From contig JAJLRJ010000010.1 in NCBI GenBank assembly GCA_024195265.1, forward strand, positions 15,271,033-15,335,032: 64,000 nt of DNA, in the 5' to 3' direction. Source of the DNA: Dendrophyllia cribrosa. Lineage: Eukaryota > Cnidaria > Anthozoa > Scleractinia > Dendrophylliidae. The position numbers and the translations under genes are program-made. Positions 1 through 12,381 of the stretch are shown piece by piece. Positions within the stretch are counted from its first letter, which is position 1. Every line of letters begins with the position of its first letter. The notes under the pieces were generated by a model. That model saw only the letters and a list, made by a program, of their open reading frames with translations. It ran no database searches and was not told the origin of the DNA.

Positions 1-397
1 AATTCGAGCATCTATTTCCGCCGATGAAACTGTTAGCTCACGGATAATTGGTCCTATATTCTAAACGAAGTAGAAATTATCGACAGTACAAGCAAACCAT
101 TTACCGAATCTCTGTGATCAAACCAAGAACATACGATTTTAAACGTCCGTTAGTGATACTCCCAAGTAACAAATTAATGGTTTTAAATACATACCTGCAT
201 AGGGAAGTAGCACCAGCGCTAGGAAAATACAGCGTTCTGTTGGTGGTTGCACTAAGTTTATAAACCGCATCTTATCGAGATTTAAACAGCTGGTCGCAAA
301 ACGTTTGTCATTCAATGAGATATATAAATGACGCACCAATTTGTAGTACTCGGACGGTTTGTTACTCTCTTTTCTCCAGACTTTGTTCTGTAAGTCA

Positions 398-655
398 CAA
401 CCCCAGGCCCCCCATTCCAGGCCACCATATTTGACCCCCCCATAACAGGGCCCCCATTCCAGGCCCCCATATTTCACCCCCATGCCAGGCCACCTCCCAT
501 ATTGGACCCCCCATTCCAGGCCCCCTATTACAAGCCCCCGATACCCAACCACACCAGGCCCGCTGTCACAGTGATATGTGTATCCCCATGATATGTGTAC
601 CCCCGTACACATATCACTAGTGATATGTGTATCCCCAGTGGGGATAATACACATT
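398..655. repeat. C-rich minisatellite-like tract and short inverted repeats
   Basis: About 400-545 is a run of degenerate units of the type GGCCCCCATTCCAGGCC alternating with CCATATTTGACCCC. About 570-655 repeats GTGATATGTGTATCCCC in both orientations. The long minus-strand frame through this tract is glycine-rich low-complexity translation and I do not regard it as a gene. Confidence 0.6.
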
Positions 656-742
656 TCACTGATTTCTGTACTATTCTCACTGCATACATAATTAGCGCAT
701 CGCGGAATTTGATTTTAATCCTTCAAATTCCACCACGCCTTC

Positions 743-1080
743 ATGCCTCGGGGCGCGCATGATGCTTTGCGGTCTCTTAGTTTAAATTCCAGTGTTTGCC
801 CCGACCAGTGTCATTTTGCCGGCGTTCCGGTGGAGTTAGCTTTGTACACCGCCGTCAACCGGCACCAGCCTTTTCCTTCACGGCCGAACTTCCCGCTCCA
901 CCTTCTCCTGTTTACGTTCCAGACGAACCGGCCGGCGCTGTCCCCGCTGGCGCAGAAGTTGCACCGCCACCGGTGGTTGAGGCCGAGTTATTTTCCCTTT
1001 TTGTTTTGTTTTCAGTTCGCCGGTTGCTCGTTTACTTTCGCCACGTGTTTTGGACCCTTTTGTTATGTATCTTTTCGTGA
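743..1080 (+). other. GC-richer tract with Pro/Ala-rich open frame, possible retroelement remnant
   Basis: Base composition rises sharply compared with the surrounding AT-rich DNA. A frame at 796-1080 would encode a Pro/Ala-rich segment (about residues 25-65, several PAPP and PAGA runs) followed by hydrophobic residues. I recognise no domain. Such composition together with the degenerate repeats just downstream recalls the spacers of DIRS-type or other retroelements, but nothing here proves it. It could equally be the 3' part of a gene lying outside the window. Confidence 0.2.
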
Positions 1081-1094
1081 ATGCTGGTAGTTGT

Positions 1095-1720
1095 CCGCTC
1101 TGTATGCTGGCAGATACCGCTTTGCAGCGAGGAATGATTCTTGTGTTGTTATATATGGTCTTTCACGAGTGCGGTAAGTTTCCGGTTTGTGAACCTGGAA
1201 ATAGCGCTTTATTGCGTAACATTTGTCATTGTATACCTATTTCACGTGCGCTGGAAATTTCCGCTTTGTAAGCAACGGTATACCGCTTTATGGCGAGGAA
1301 TATTTGTCGTAAAATTGTTTAGCGAATGCTGGTAGTTTCCGCTCTGCAGTGAGTCGATACCGCTTTATAGCGAGGGATATTTTAGTTATTTTTTTTTTCG
1401 TCTCGCTAGGCCATAGCTAGGAATATTTGTCGTTATGTATCTTTTTGCGAATGCCAGTAGTTTTCCGCTTTCTACAAGCAACGAGATACCGCTTTACAGC
1501 GAGGAATATTTGTTGTGTTGTGATACCTATATTGTTTCGCGAGTGCTGGAGGTTTCCGCTTTGAAAGCGAGGAGATACCGCTTTGAAAGCGAGGAGACAC
1601 CGCTTTGAAAGCGAGGAGACACCGCTTTCTAGGCAAGGAGATACCGCTTTGTGGCGAGGAATATTTGTCGTTATATTATTTTGTAAACGCCGATTTTCCG
1701 CTTTGTGAGCGGGGAGAGTT
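1095..1720. repeat. Degenerate 22-bp tandem repeats (CCGCTTT...GCGAGGAG)
   Basis: The unit ACACCGCTTTGAAAGCGAGG recurs with a 22-bp period at about 1552-1662 in four clean copies. More degenerate relatives (CCGCTTTRYAGCGAGGAATATTTGTCGTTAT) occupy the whole stretch. Each unit contains a short inverted repeat, CGCTTTGAAAGCG, so single strands could form serial hairpins. No coding function is seen. Confidence 0.7.
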
Positions 1721-2107
1721 ATGCATGTTTAGTATCGTTTCGCGAGTGCTATAGGCTTTTGTTTTCTAAGTCGTGAGGATATAAATTATCTGTTGTTTTG
1801 TTTCCGCGGTTCCTCATTTTTTGCTTTACGGGCCTAGGAAATACTACTTTGCAGCGTGGAGTATTTAATTTTATTTTGTTTTCCCGGGTGCGGTTAGTTA
1901 TTTTTCTACATAGTTATTTTTGTGTTGCTGCATTTTCGCTATTGTTCTTTGGTTTTCGCGGGTGTTTATGTTATCTTGCGGGTGAATTACTTTCACTCGT
2001 GTTCATAAATATATCATGTAGAAAAGCCGACTAACATTGTCTAACAAAATACAAAAAGCACTCAATTTTGAAATTTTGCACGGTACAATCGCTATGCACG
2101 GGTGTGC

Positions 2108-2207
2108 GGAGATATGATATTTTTCCTTCAGTGTTCAACTCGATTTATGACAATTAAGTGAGCGCATGATATCGAGTTGAACACGAGAAGATAAATTCCA
2201 TATCTCC
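2108..2207. mobile_element. 100-bp foldback element (MITE-like)
   Basis: The two ends are imperfect inverted repeats of about 38 bp: GGAGATATGATATTTTTCC and the GTGTTCAACTCGAT block on the left match the reverse complement on the right. The loop is about 25 bp. No coding capacity and no clear target duplication. Confidence 0.6.
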
Positions 2208-3725
2208 AAGCAGCTAACTATAATATTATTTTGTTTATTATATAAACGACTCTTATAACGAAATTTCCGAATACTGTCCGAAGGTTGTACAAACGTTTCC
2301 GATCTGATTTTCCGAAGATTTCCGAAAAGATCCGAAGATGTTTTGATTATAGACCAACAACTTTTAGCTGGTTTGACATTTCCTAAACATGGCGGTTAAC
2401 GTGAATACATTGATATCTTCACTCTCTTCAAAGAGATCTACGACATACACTTTTAAAATTAAAATGTATGCGCTGCACTGAAAATATCAAAATACAGGGA
2501 ACCAAATGAAGTACCAGTATGATCTTTACATATATAAAATTCATTCACATAACACTGATTTCTGTTGGTATTGTTGTTATTATTGGAGAGAATGTTTGGA
2601 CTATCCCTCATTTCAGCCCTGATCCTTAACTTTTATGAAGTTGGAAACAAAACGTTTCATGTTATTACGGTGGACAAAAATTGTAATATTGATAGAACTT
2701 TTTCACATGTGACAGACAATCTGTTTATTATGTTTGTAAATGATAATAACGATCATTTGTTCTCCTTTCTTTAGCTGATCCGAGTACAACTACAACAGTG
2801 GAGAAAAACTCAGGTTTAACAGTGTCTCAAATGTGGCTCTTCCTTGAAGGTTGCATTGCACTTGTAATTGTTAACATCGTCTGATATAATGTGAGCCTTA
2901 GCTGTGGAAAGCGGACGAATGTAGTCTGAAATGCTGTCCTATACTTTGATACGATGGAATGTCAAGAATTTTCATTGTTAAAACTAGTGATCTCATTGGC
3001 CTAGACTCAAAAAACGCTAAAAAGTTAAGGTTCAAGGTGCATTTTGTCTAATTTTTTTAAGGTTTCAAGTAATTTGAGACCCAATCGCACAACATACAAT
3101 TTTTAAAAGAAATTGTATTTGGGGAACTTCATCGAAGAAGCAAAATTATTAGCTATTGTCTTCTGCTATTCTGATTGGTTAAGCACGAACATTTCCTAAA
3201 ATTTATTTGACGCAAATGGATTTTCTTTATTTTTATATAATTATTAACCATCAGGTCCTCCTCTATTCTTGAAATCAAAGATATTCTATGTGGGAAAGAG
3301 CCAATGCCGCAGAACAATGAAGTTTGCTATCGTTCTTATGTGGAACAATACTTAATCCATTGATCTACTATTAGCACATGCGGCAAAATTCTGATAAATA
3401 GTTAAAAATAAATGAAACGAAAAATGTTATTTCGACATAGGTGTTTTTTTTATTATTGGTAATAGTAATTAGACTGAGTAGAGAACAATTCAGGAAGTAA
3501 TTGGGCAAGTAATGTCAAATCGGCCGAGAGCGTTGTGCGAATTGCATGAATGGCACGAAGTCCAATTACCAATTAATCGCATCAATAAAAAAATTCGAAA
3601 CTAAAAAATCTATGTGGACTTTATTCCACTAGAAACGTCAGGGATATTTTCTATCAGTTTAAAACCAGTAGATAAACATGACAAAGAACCCATTTAAGTG
3701 CACCTGATTGACGCGTGCAACGTAC

Positions 3726-3784
3726 GTGTCCAATTACAACTATCCAATTACGAAAAGTTGTAATTGAATAGCTGAATTGGACAC
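3726..3784. repeat. 59-bp imperfect palindrome
   Basis: GTGTCCAATTACAACTATCC on the left pairs with the reverse complement of the right half, ending in AATTGGACAC. The loop is about 6 nt. Could be a very small foldback element or a cruciform. No other function is evident. Confidence 0.5.
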
Positions 3785-4190
3785 TCACGTGACCGCGCGC
3801 CAATTTCGGAAGAAATAGCCATGCAGACGACCAATCACAATCGAAAATATTGTTGGTGATACGATTATCACAATTATAATTCCCTTGTTGATTTAACTTT
3901 TTAATGTGTATCATGTAGTTTTCCATATGCGTCTGACCTTTTTATAAACCTCGTTAGCAAAAGGTTGCAAGTTTGATAGTTATTCAAAATATTTAGGGAA
4001 AATATTTAGGGAACAAACCTTTTATGAAAATTCCTTACCCGAGAACATCAAGCTTATCAAATAATTAATTAATTGTAAACGCTTGTAATGGTTCCAGTCT
4101 CCTCTCAGCTGTTAATGTAACTTGAATATTGATCAGAACAAAGAAAATAAATCATTTGGCATCATTTACTTGCCTGTTGTCCGTCCTTTC

Positions 4191-4309
4191 TGACAAGGCT
4201 TAAAAACGGCTGATTGGCTTAGAGATATGACGTAAAACGCATCATGAAAGCATTAATGCGGTTGCGCGAAGCTTTCTCGGAGAAAAATTCTTCAAAATGG
4301 CGGACGGCT
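4191..4309 (+). promoter_or_regulatory. Promoter-like block with YY1-type CAAAATGGCGG motif, left member of inverted pair
   Basis: The block GGCTTAAAAACGGCTGA (about 4197-4213) is followed about 80 bp later by TTCAAAATGGCGGACG (4291-4306). The second resembles the YY1 site that overlaps the start codon in many metazoan genes. A short frame opens at this ATG and stops after about 19 codons. The same two motifs occur inverted at 8721-8793. No gene body could be attached. Confidence 0.3.
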
Positions 4310-6007
4310 TCGATGCTCGTATGAGCACGGAAAGTTTGACCTCGGGGATAATCTAAGATGTCTTAGATCGTTTCGTTATAAGAAATATTGACTGACTATT
4401 GGCCGTCACTTATTGGAGAAATATCCTTTGAATTATGGTTTTCTGCAGTTACCTACAACAGCATTAATGCAGCTGAACAGTCGAACACTCCATTTATATT
4501 TAATTGCTTTATTTACTCTGTCTTTATTTGGTTGCTCGATCTCAAAACTGGACACATTTGGAACCATTCCTTTAATGGTGGTAAGGATTTATTTCATTGT
4601 TTCATTTTGTTTTTATTCTCCTGTTCGAGACGAAACGGAAGAGAACAACGAAATATAAATGTCAGGCTTGTCAAATTCTCTAGCTGGCTTCCTCGATATT
4701 TTAAAATCGTTTGGCTCAGTTCATCCGATCTTCGAACTAATCAAATGAAGTTCTGCAATCCTATCATCATCTCCTACCACATAGCTTTATTTATTTATGT
4801 TTTGTGAACAAAACAGTACATGTAATCATATGGCTGCAGGTCAGTAATATATTTAAAATGTTTTTAAATCTTTGCATTTTAGCAGCATACAAATAAGCTT
4901 TATATTAATAAAAAGTTATAATTTTCTGACGTTAACATTTGCTGAAGCCAAATTGAATTTGATTTTTAAAGACCAAGTGAAGGACATTTAATTATAAACT
5001 GTGGAGCTACATGATGTAGCAGCTAGCATTTGATAGCTTTTCACCTGTTGTCCTAAAAAAGGTACTGTGAGGTACAAAACGTTTCACTGTGCTCATCATT
5101 GCATATACAGCTGTAGCACAGTCATACTTGTGGTATGTACGGTCGCAAATGAAAAATGGCGATTAAAGTTTGTGTTGACTTGGAATTGTATTTGTAGCAA
5201 GCTAAGATGTGATCAGCTATAGTTCCATGTGCTCATTGTCTATGATATTACAATCTTTGTTACCAAAATTATTGTTCTAAGCCTCTGTTTTATTGTCTAC
5301 TTTTTGTCAAAAGGTGTTTTCCTTTTTAAATATTTTTCCTAAACCAACAACACAATAAACAAGTCACCATGAGTAATGTACTGTTGAAAGTTAAAAGAAA
5401 CAAATGTTCCTTGATAATCATTACAGAAGATTTTTCAATCAAAATATATTTGTTTCTTTTTCCTTTTCAACCATAATGGCAGTTTTTAGCATTCAATAGG
5501 ACAAGACATAAAGTAAGATGTGTATTACTTACTTAACAGTTTAATAATATTGTCAAACCAGTTCAATTGTTTCTCAGATTGTGGCAATGTTTTTGAGACA
5601 AATGAAATAAAATTAAACTAGTTTGAGAATTTTTAAACCAGAAAATAATTTAATTACAACATAGACATGATATATCAGCCCTTTTTGTATATTTTACCTT
5701 CTAAAGCCTACAAGCCAAAGCAGGTTAAAGGGTTTTGGCAAATATGCAGAAAACAATACCTAAGTTATGACATACGGTTCATTTCATGATGAAGAAATTC
5801 CAATAGATAAGGAATATAAAGTCACTCACATTCAAGGCAAGGGAATTAATTAATTTAATTTATGGATCAAACTGGTCAAATCCTTCCCTAAACTGGTTAA
5901 TGTAAATAATTCTGCACTTGCGCTACAACAATCCAGCTGGTGTTTTGAGATCTGCTTAAGACCTTGAGACAATAGTTAAATTCTTAGTGAAATCAAACAG
6001 CAAGTCA

Positions 6008-6086
6008 GAGTTTGACGAGCCTGCATTTTTGTTATAATTAACAACAACAATGTAAACTATAACAAAAATGCACGCTCGTCAAACTC
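6008..6086. repeat. 79-bp hairpin
   Basis: GAGTTTGACGAGC followed by TGCATTTTTGTTATA on the left is almost perfectly complementary to the right arm ending in GCTCGTCAAACTC. The loop of about 20 bp is AT-rich. Looks like a small foldback element. No gene content. Confidence 0.55.
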
Positions 6087-8720
6087 ACCGAAGTAGAGGT
6101 GAATAGTGAGACATATTTTCCAAGCCGCAATGCGGACGGGTAAGATAAATATCTGCGGCTCTTCTCCAACACTGAGGTGTACAATACTGATTGTGAAGTG
6201 AATCATGAGATGTCACCACTTGATAACCTAGCATAACTTGTGTATTTTTCACCTACACTGAAGTCCTATTAACCATCTCTTACAGCCATTATTCACTGTA
6301 CATAAGCATGATCAAAACTCTTAACCATGTTATTGTCTACCGTCATGCACTCTTTGATCTTGGGGCTTTAAGGCTCGATTTTGAAAAATTTTTGCATCAT
6401 TTTTGGTCCCACCCTTAAATTTCTACGGGCTGCTATTTTGAACACGGAGAGGGCTCTGGAGACGAGGTCAATGTAGTTTAATAAAAGATTTCATTGCACA
6501 TGTCAATCGTGATATTTATGTTTTATAGCATACAATGTATGTCTTCCACGATATTTCCATTTTCCAAAGAATTCAAGTCAAACCCGTCCTTATGCCAGGA
6601 CATCTCCATAATACGAACACCTTTCTACTTTTGACAGTTCTCTTGGTCCCGAAGGTACCAAAATTCATACAATCCCTTCCTCTGTTATACAAACACTTAT
6701 AATATAGACACTTTCCATATCATGGAGGTTCGACTTTTTATGTTTGTATAATGTACAGTTTCACATGCGAAGGTCTCTGGTCAAAAAGCCTATTAAGGGG
6801 ACAAACCAACAAATCAATGTGAGATCACAAGAGGCCCACATTGTCTGACTTAATACAATTCCACTTTGGCACAATAATGTTATGTGTGTCACTATACATA
6901 GATAGGAAACAATGTATGGTATACAGGAGCGGTCTTCTTCAGAAGGGTATCTGGGTTTCCTGTGGTCATGGATGTCCACTTTTTAAAATACACAGAAAAT
7001 TCTTGGATTAAAAAAGTAAATAAAATTTAAATTGCCCTCAGTGTAACCTGAGGCATTTGAGATCCTCGTGTTTTCAACCTCAAAGAATCCTGGCTCTATT
7101 TGACAAGAATTTGTTGCAAACTTGCTCTATAAATCGGTCACCAGAGGAAAACTGAGGGACAACACTTTTCTGTTGATTAGAGTAGATGCAAAGAATGTTG
7201 GGATTTGCACAGCCTTTTTGTGCCTGGGTCATTAACCAACTTTTTTTTTTTACAAAATGCTAATGCCTAGGGAATCGACTAATCCATCTGCTGGAATCGA
7301 CTAATCCATCAATGTACCTCCACGGAGTGGTGTGTGCAGTTCCTGTAGGGTCACCCCCAACCCTTAGCCCCTCCATTGCCATGTTATTACCAGTATAATG
7401 TACTATATAATGTACTGGTCAAATTGAACCTTTAACATCCTCCCTCCCCTTGGACAACACTAGGAAACTTGATCAATTTTTACGCCTGGGTAGGCAGGCA
7501 TTTGACATTAGCATAAATTATGTTTAGAGTTGAGTTTGCATCTGAAAATGCTCGCCTTCCACCATTAGGTCTGTGTTTTAATGGCAGTCTGGTGATTTGA
7601 GGCAAAGCATGCCCTACTCAAAATCAGACCATATAGTAATTGGTGGATTGGCAGTACTTGTCTTCCTTTTGACTTTGTCACCATTATTGAAGCTTTTTGC
7701 ATTGGAAGGAACAGTAGTCGTATGAGCGATGAGTACTAGGCAAAATTGTTTATGTTGTTTAGAGCTATAACACTGATCACCGAAACATTGAACCTTCACG
7801 GCATAAAACAACAAAGTGTGATCACTCTGACTATTGATTTGCATGGTTTCGTGGAACTAGATAGTCCAATATTAAAGAACAGCCTCCAAGAAACCAATGC
7901 TACATGTAGGTCACAAGTATCATACTCGAGTTGGTTGAGAAGGTATTCTTGAATTATAGTCAATCGCTACTATTCATAATTATATTATCGTATAGGAATG
8001 CACATAGTAATTTGTTGTTGTTGTAAGCTCATACAAAACGACTTAAAAAACGGATACGCCTATTTAAAGTCAGTTCAAATTTACTAAACGTAGATATATC
8101 AACACTACAGTTTCGTGAGTTAAAAACATTTTAATGAGTTACAGAGCTTGTAAACATGAACTCTAGATATCCTACCGTTGAAAATACGAAGAACTAATTC
8201 CCTTGACTGAGTGTGTAAACACGTACAAGTTGAAATTAGAGTTGCTTGCAAAATCACAAAGGGAAATAATGCATCATGGCGATAAAAGTACTTACATGTC
8301 TGCAAGCTTCGCAGTAAAGAAGCCTTCGTTCGCCTTTATAGAAAATTAAAATGGAAGTCCACCTTTCAAGAGCTCTTAAAAAAAGTCATCGAAACGAAAA
8401 AAAAGTCATTTTTGATATGTTTCGTAGAAATAAATAAGATTCAAAAATTTGTACTTCCAAAACTTAGAGAACTTGAGACGAACTTAGTTAACGGTAAAAC
8501 TGCACTTAAAGCAAATTCGAGGAAGGTGAACGCTTCCTTTGAAAGGCATAGCGTTCTTCGCCTGACAAATCAAAGAACATTGTTCCGATTTTCTTGATCA
8601 TAATCAAATCTCCAGCATGAATGTTTATAAAATTCACACAAGTTGTTTTGAACTCCTTGAGCAAGCACAACGCCGCGTGGGGTCGTTACAATGACGTGTT
8701 GAATTCTGATTCGTCGTCCG

Positions 8721-8793
8721 CCATTTTGAAAATGGAATCGCGGGAACCAGGCCTGCGTTCTACTGCGCATGTTCAGCCGTTTTTAAGCCCTGT
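8721..8793 (-). promoter_or_regulatory. Promoter-like block with YY1-type motif, right member of inverted pair
   Basis: On the minus strand GGCTTAAAAACGGCTGA (about 8788-8772) precedes TTCAAAATGGCGGACG (8730-8715), mirroring 4191-4309 with the motifs pointing inward. A frame from this ATG stops after about 12 codons. Either the two blocks are ends of one old 4.6-kb element, or they are related promoters. Confidence 0.3.
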
Positions 8794-9808
8794 CGTCCTT
8801 TCTTCCAAACTGCATTTATCTTCCTTTTTAACTCGTAAATACGCGAAGCGTAACAAACGAGTTATAGCAGACGGTGACAAATATGCTAAGTCTTTCCATT
8901 TATCAACTGGAAACGTTTCTTGGTAATTCTGCTGACCAGTTATAGTTTGACAAATATTGAAGTTTTCCAGCTTGTGTCGCTAAAAACTGATTATGGTTAA
9001 ACTTCCTTTCGAAAAGTCACTTGAATTGATATCTTCCTCTTGGTGTTCTATAATCTGTATAATCATTTCGTGTCTTGAGTCACAGACATCAAACCCCCAA
9101 TAGCTTTAATAACTCTTTTAACAACTAGTGTACAGTTTACAAAAACGGCCACTAGTGTATTGTCCTTCAAAACTGTGAAGGGCCGTGACCTCCATTGCAT
9201 GCAAGATGGAACATAAGGAGAACTTCTCAATTCAAATTAAAACTCCAAACTTTCGGTTAAAAGGTTCCTTACTCACGACGCCGTATCTTATATCTTAAGT
9301 TGTACTCCTTCTTTTTGAGCCAGAAAACGTCGGTTTACATTTCCGGTTTAAGAACATTTTCATTCAATTGTAGTCCGAAAATCTGAGGGCGGTATAACAT
9401 TCCCCAAGAGCTATTTGGCAAAACAAGTCGTCGAGTGCCCCTGAACCAACCTATCACTAACTCGAGTCTAAGAACCAATAACATGATGTCTCAGCAACAG
9501 CCAGAGACATATACCATCAGCTGACGATAACATTTCACATGAAACTGAAAAGATTATTTAGGTAACGAAACGTCAGTTAAATGTTCACTACAACAGTTAA
9601 TCCTATCAGAGCTGCACTAACAAAGACGATCACATTCCATAGACTATAAGTTTCTCCCTCTTTTAAAATAAGCACTTTTTTTTGGAAATTATAGGCGATT
9701 TATTCTTGCATCGTGGTAACTTTTAAATAGTCAACCACTCTTCAACTACACTTTAAGCATACAGCTTGCGCATTGAAACTTACGTTTACTTTTAAATTTT
9801 AAATAAAG

Positions 9809-9823
9809 TATTATATTATGTCG
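9809..9823. repeat. Left 15-bp target-site duplication of the Penelope-like element
   Basis: TATTATATTATGTCG is repeated exactly at 18413-18427, bracketing the PLE composite. An identical 15-mer at both edges of the element fits a target-site duplication. Confidence 0.8.
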
Positions 9824-9871
9824 ACTGAGTCGATAAGGTAAATTGACCACCGTAAAAAGATTCAAATAGCT

Positions 9872-9900
9872 GACGTTTCGAGCGCTAGCCCTTCGTCGGA
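9872..9900 (-). ncRNA. Hammerhead-ribozyme-like motif in PLE 3' region
   Basis: On the minus strand CCGACGA, a short stem GGGC-TAGC-GCTC, then GAAAC and GTC follow in hammerhead order. PLEs are known to carry hammerhead ribozymes. The core differs from CUGANGA by a C at the position normally U, so activity is doubtful. The same motif occurs at 18258-18286 and 26454-26482. Confidence 0.35.
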
Positions 9901-9997
9901 GTGAATCAAGGAATTGTGGGTAGTGTATGGTTTTATATAGTAAGCGGTGGAGCTACGCTATTGGTGGAAATTTGGTGACGTGAAAAACAAATGTAAA

Positions 9998-11254
9998 TTA
10001 GTTGAATGAAAAGCGTTCGTTGATTCCGTGGGGTTTGAGAGTGCCGATTTGAAAGATGATTTTTTGTTCTAGGTTTTTACGGCTTTCTGTGTTACCCTGG
10101 TGTAGAGAAAGGCCGCAGATTGTCATGTGTTGTTTAGAATGGTTAGTAAGATTAAAATGGCGCGCGACTGGTTTGGATGCGTCTTTGTCATTTTTTTTCA
10201 ACGGCTCGGAGATGTTTACGAAAACGGTCGCCCAGTCTCCTCCCTGTTTCGCCAATGTATATCTTTTTGCAAAAAGTACATGTTATGCAGTAGATAACAT
10301 TTACGGAGGTGCATGTAAAACGATCAGTGATTTTAATAGATCGTTTGGGTCCTGTTATTTTGTCCGCGTTGTGAATGAAAGGACAAGTGTTACATCGTGT
10401 GCGTGTGCATTTAAAAGTTCCCGGTTTATCGTCAGATTTCAGTGCGCTCGTAACTAGAAAGTTGCCTATGTTTTTGTCACGTTTGAATGAAATTAGTGGG
10501 GGTTGTGAAAAAATTCTGCCAGTTTCGGGGTCGTTTTGGAGTAATTTGAATTTTTTTAAAATGATGCTTTTGACTGTGTTGTTGTGTGGGTGAAAACTGA
10601 GGGTGAATGGAATTCTCTCGTTCTCTTCCTTCTGTGGCGCTTGTAGTGCTGATTGTCTGTCGATCTGTTGTGCACGTTGTTGGCCCGTATTAACAACAGA
10701 GTCAGGGTACCCACGTTTCTTGAAAAACTGGCACATTTCTTCTGATTTGTTGGAAAAATCAGAGTCATCACTACATAGACGTCGAAGTCTGAGAAATTGA
10801 GAATACGGAATGGCGTTAATTTTTTTAACGTGCGATGGATGTGAGGATGAATGTAACAGATAACTGTGGGAATCTGTAGGTTTGTAGTGCACACTTGTGG
10901 ATAAACTGTTACCGTTGATTGAAATATTAATGTCAAGAAAAGCGACTGAGGTTTCGGAAATTTCCCAGGTATATTTTAGAGCTGGATGAAAAGTATTGAC
11001 AGAAGTTATGAATTGATTAAGTTCCTCTTTACTGGAAGAGGTAGCGCCAATGCAATCATCGATGTAGCGGCCGTAGAGTTCGGGTTTGGTTCCGTGGTAC
11101 TGATTAAAAAATTTGTCTTCGATGTGGCCTACAAAAAGGTTAGCGTAGCTTGGTCCCATTTTGGTGCCCATGGTTACTCCATTTACTTGTTTGTAGTAGT
11201 TTTGGGAAAATGAAAAACAGTTAAGAGCGGCTTTTTTTCCTGACCGGGTGAAGA
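9998..11254 (-). pseudogene. PLE polyprotein, C-terminal part: RT (YIDD) and GIY-YIG endonuclease
   Basis: Read on the minus strand, this half carries the RT segment MGTKMGPSYANLF, the catalytic box YGRYIDDCIG, the FLDINI segment, a Cys-rich linker and the GIY-YIG block around IYIGETGRRLGDRF. It ends at a stop codon at 9998. A run of 8 T at 10191-10198 shifts the frame inside the endonuclease. The inverted copy at 17958 has only 7 A at the same place and reads through, so the extra base is a later mutation. The other half of the gene lies at 16128-17338, beyond the nested transposon. Function: the RT copies the element's RNA and the endonuclease cuts the target. Confidence 0.85.
11221..11224. 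repeat. TTAA target duplication, left side of transposon C
   Basis: TTAA here and at 16124-16127. Removing the element and one TTAA joins the PLE RT reading frame exactly, from the LAELVLTL segment to the NCFSFS segment. Confidence 0.85.
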
Positions 11255-11960
11255 GTGGCACATCGGTCCAAAATCAGGGTTTTCCATATTTTGTCCACAG
11301 ATAGTCTATGGTGTGCCATTTATCGTGGTATAGTTATTTTGTTCAAATTATGTTTCAATTTCGTGAAAATTTCGAAAAACCGTTACGGCCGTACATTGCC
11401 TCAAAATGCCTAAAATGATAGCGATTTTCGTGACCACAAAAACCTTGGCTCGCAAAAGCGCAACGGTAAACTAGATTGAACAAGTTCGGATATTAAGTAA
11501 GGAGTTATTTACAAGCAATTTGAGCCTAAAAAGAGAGTTATAGATGTAATCCTAAATTTCTGGTGATCGAGTAAAGATAGCTCACATTTCGATATTTAAA
11601 AATCTCAGTTTAGAGCACTTTTTCAAAGCATCATTTTCATGTCCGGTATAACTCAGATTAACTCAAAAATTCGGCTGTAATATCTAGAAGTGTTGTCCTT
11701 ACCCAAGATATAAAAATTAGTCTGGTACTTTTCATCGCTAGAAAAAAAGAGCGGGGTTCATTTCGGCAAAATCACAACAATTGCTTGTCAACAACTTGCA
11801 ACAATCAATTCACTCTCCTGGAAATAATGGCCAAAAATCGAACAAACACTTTACAAAGTTGCTCAAACTGGGCCCAAACCTCTGTAAGAAACCAATTTGA
11901 AAGCTTACCTTTCAAAGCCAATGGTTGACGATTGATTTATAGCCTATTTTCCTATCAAAC
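11225..11960. repeat. Left terminal inverted repeat of transposon C
   Basis: Matches the reverse complement of 15379-16123 along its whole length, from GAGCGG through the GCCATTTATCGTGGTATAG block to the end block CTATTTTCCTATCAAA. Contains no gene. Confidence 0.85.
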
Positions 11961-12195
11961 TGCTTCTTCAATCTTCAACGCCAAAGGTCAACAAGCGATA
12001 AATTCCGGCCTAGGTCACGAACATCTGGAGCATCACATTGCTTGCCACTTTATGGCTCATTTCACATTTGAAACTGCTCTATTGTACGACAAATATATCT
12101 CCATGAATGTTTCTGTCACTTTGAGGGCTTCTTGTAGAGGACTTTGTTGAAATTAATATCAAACCCAGGCAGGCTGACACGATCGCGAAAGGAGT

Positions 12196-12381
12196 TTGTT
12201 ATGTTATTGGTGTGACGCAATGCGAAAGGTCAGCGGGCTACTATTCTCTCGGGCTCAAGCGTTTGAAGATCTCTCTGACGTTACTGAAACCCTTGGAGAC
12301 ATCGAAATGGGAATGGGTTGGTCCAAGACGCAGCAAAATCGACTACGTGAAAGCAAGCGCTACCCGAAGAGCGACTACAAG
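12196..12381 (+). pseudogene. Transposon C transposase, upstream exon
   Basis: An open frame ends in the peptide RYPKSDYK at a good donor (AAG followed by gtatat at 12382). The next exon starts at 12890 after a good acceptor (acaacag) in phase 0 with VHVSMSS. Together they give the DYK-VHVS junction that I recall in this transposase-like family. The true 5' end is not determined and further upstream exons are possible. Confidence 0.45.

Larger units (their letters stand above)
2208..9808. other. AT-rich DNA without recognisable genes
   Basis: I find no frame with recognisable domains. The longest frame (4388-4807, 139 codons) is unlike any family I know, is rich in Phe, Ile and Asn as expected from AT-rich noncoding DNA, and has no visible partner exons. 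The stretch does contain two strong small palindromes and an inverted pair of promoter-like blocks, listed separately. It may be the intergenic region beyond the 3' end of the RTK gene. Confidence 0.5.

Noticed and set aside
139..654. 171-codon minus-strand frame
   Set aside because: Mostly translation of C-rich tandem repeats (Gly/Trp/Tyr-rich), without further support.
4388..4807. 139-codon frame as a gene
   Set aside because: AT-driven composition, no domain, no splice partners, no similarity recognised.
7614..7952. Overlapping frames on both strands as a small gene pair
   Set aside because: Both are short and unrecognised, and overlap each other. Most likely chance.
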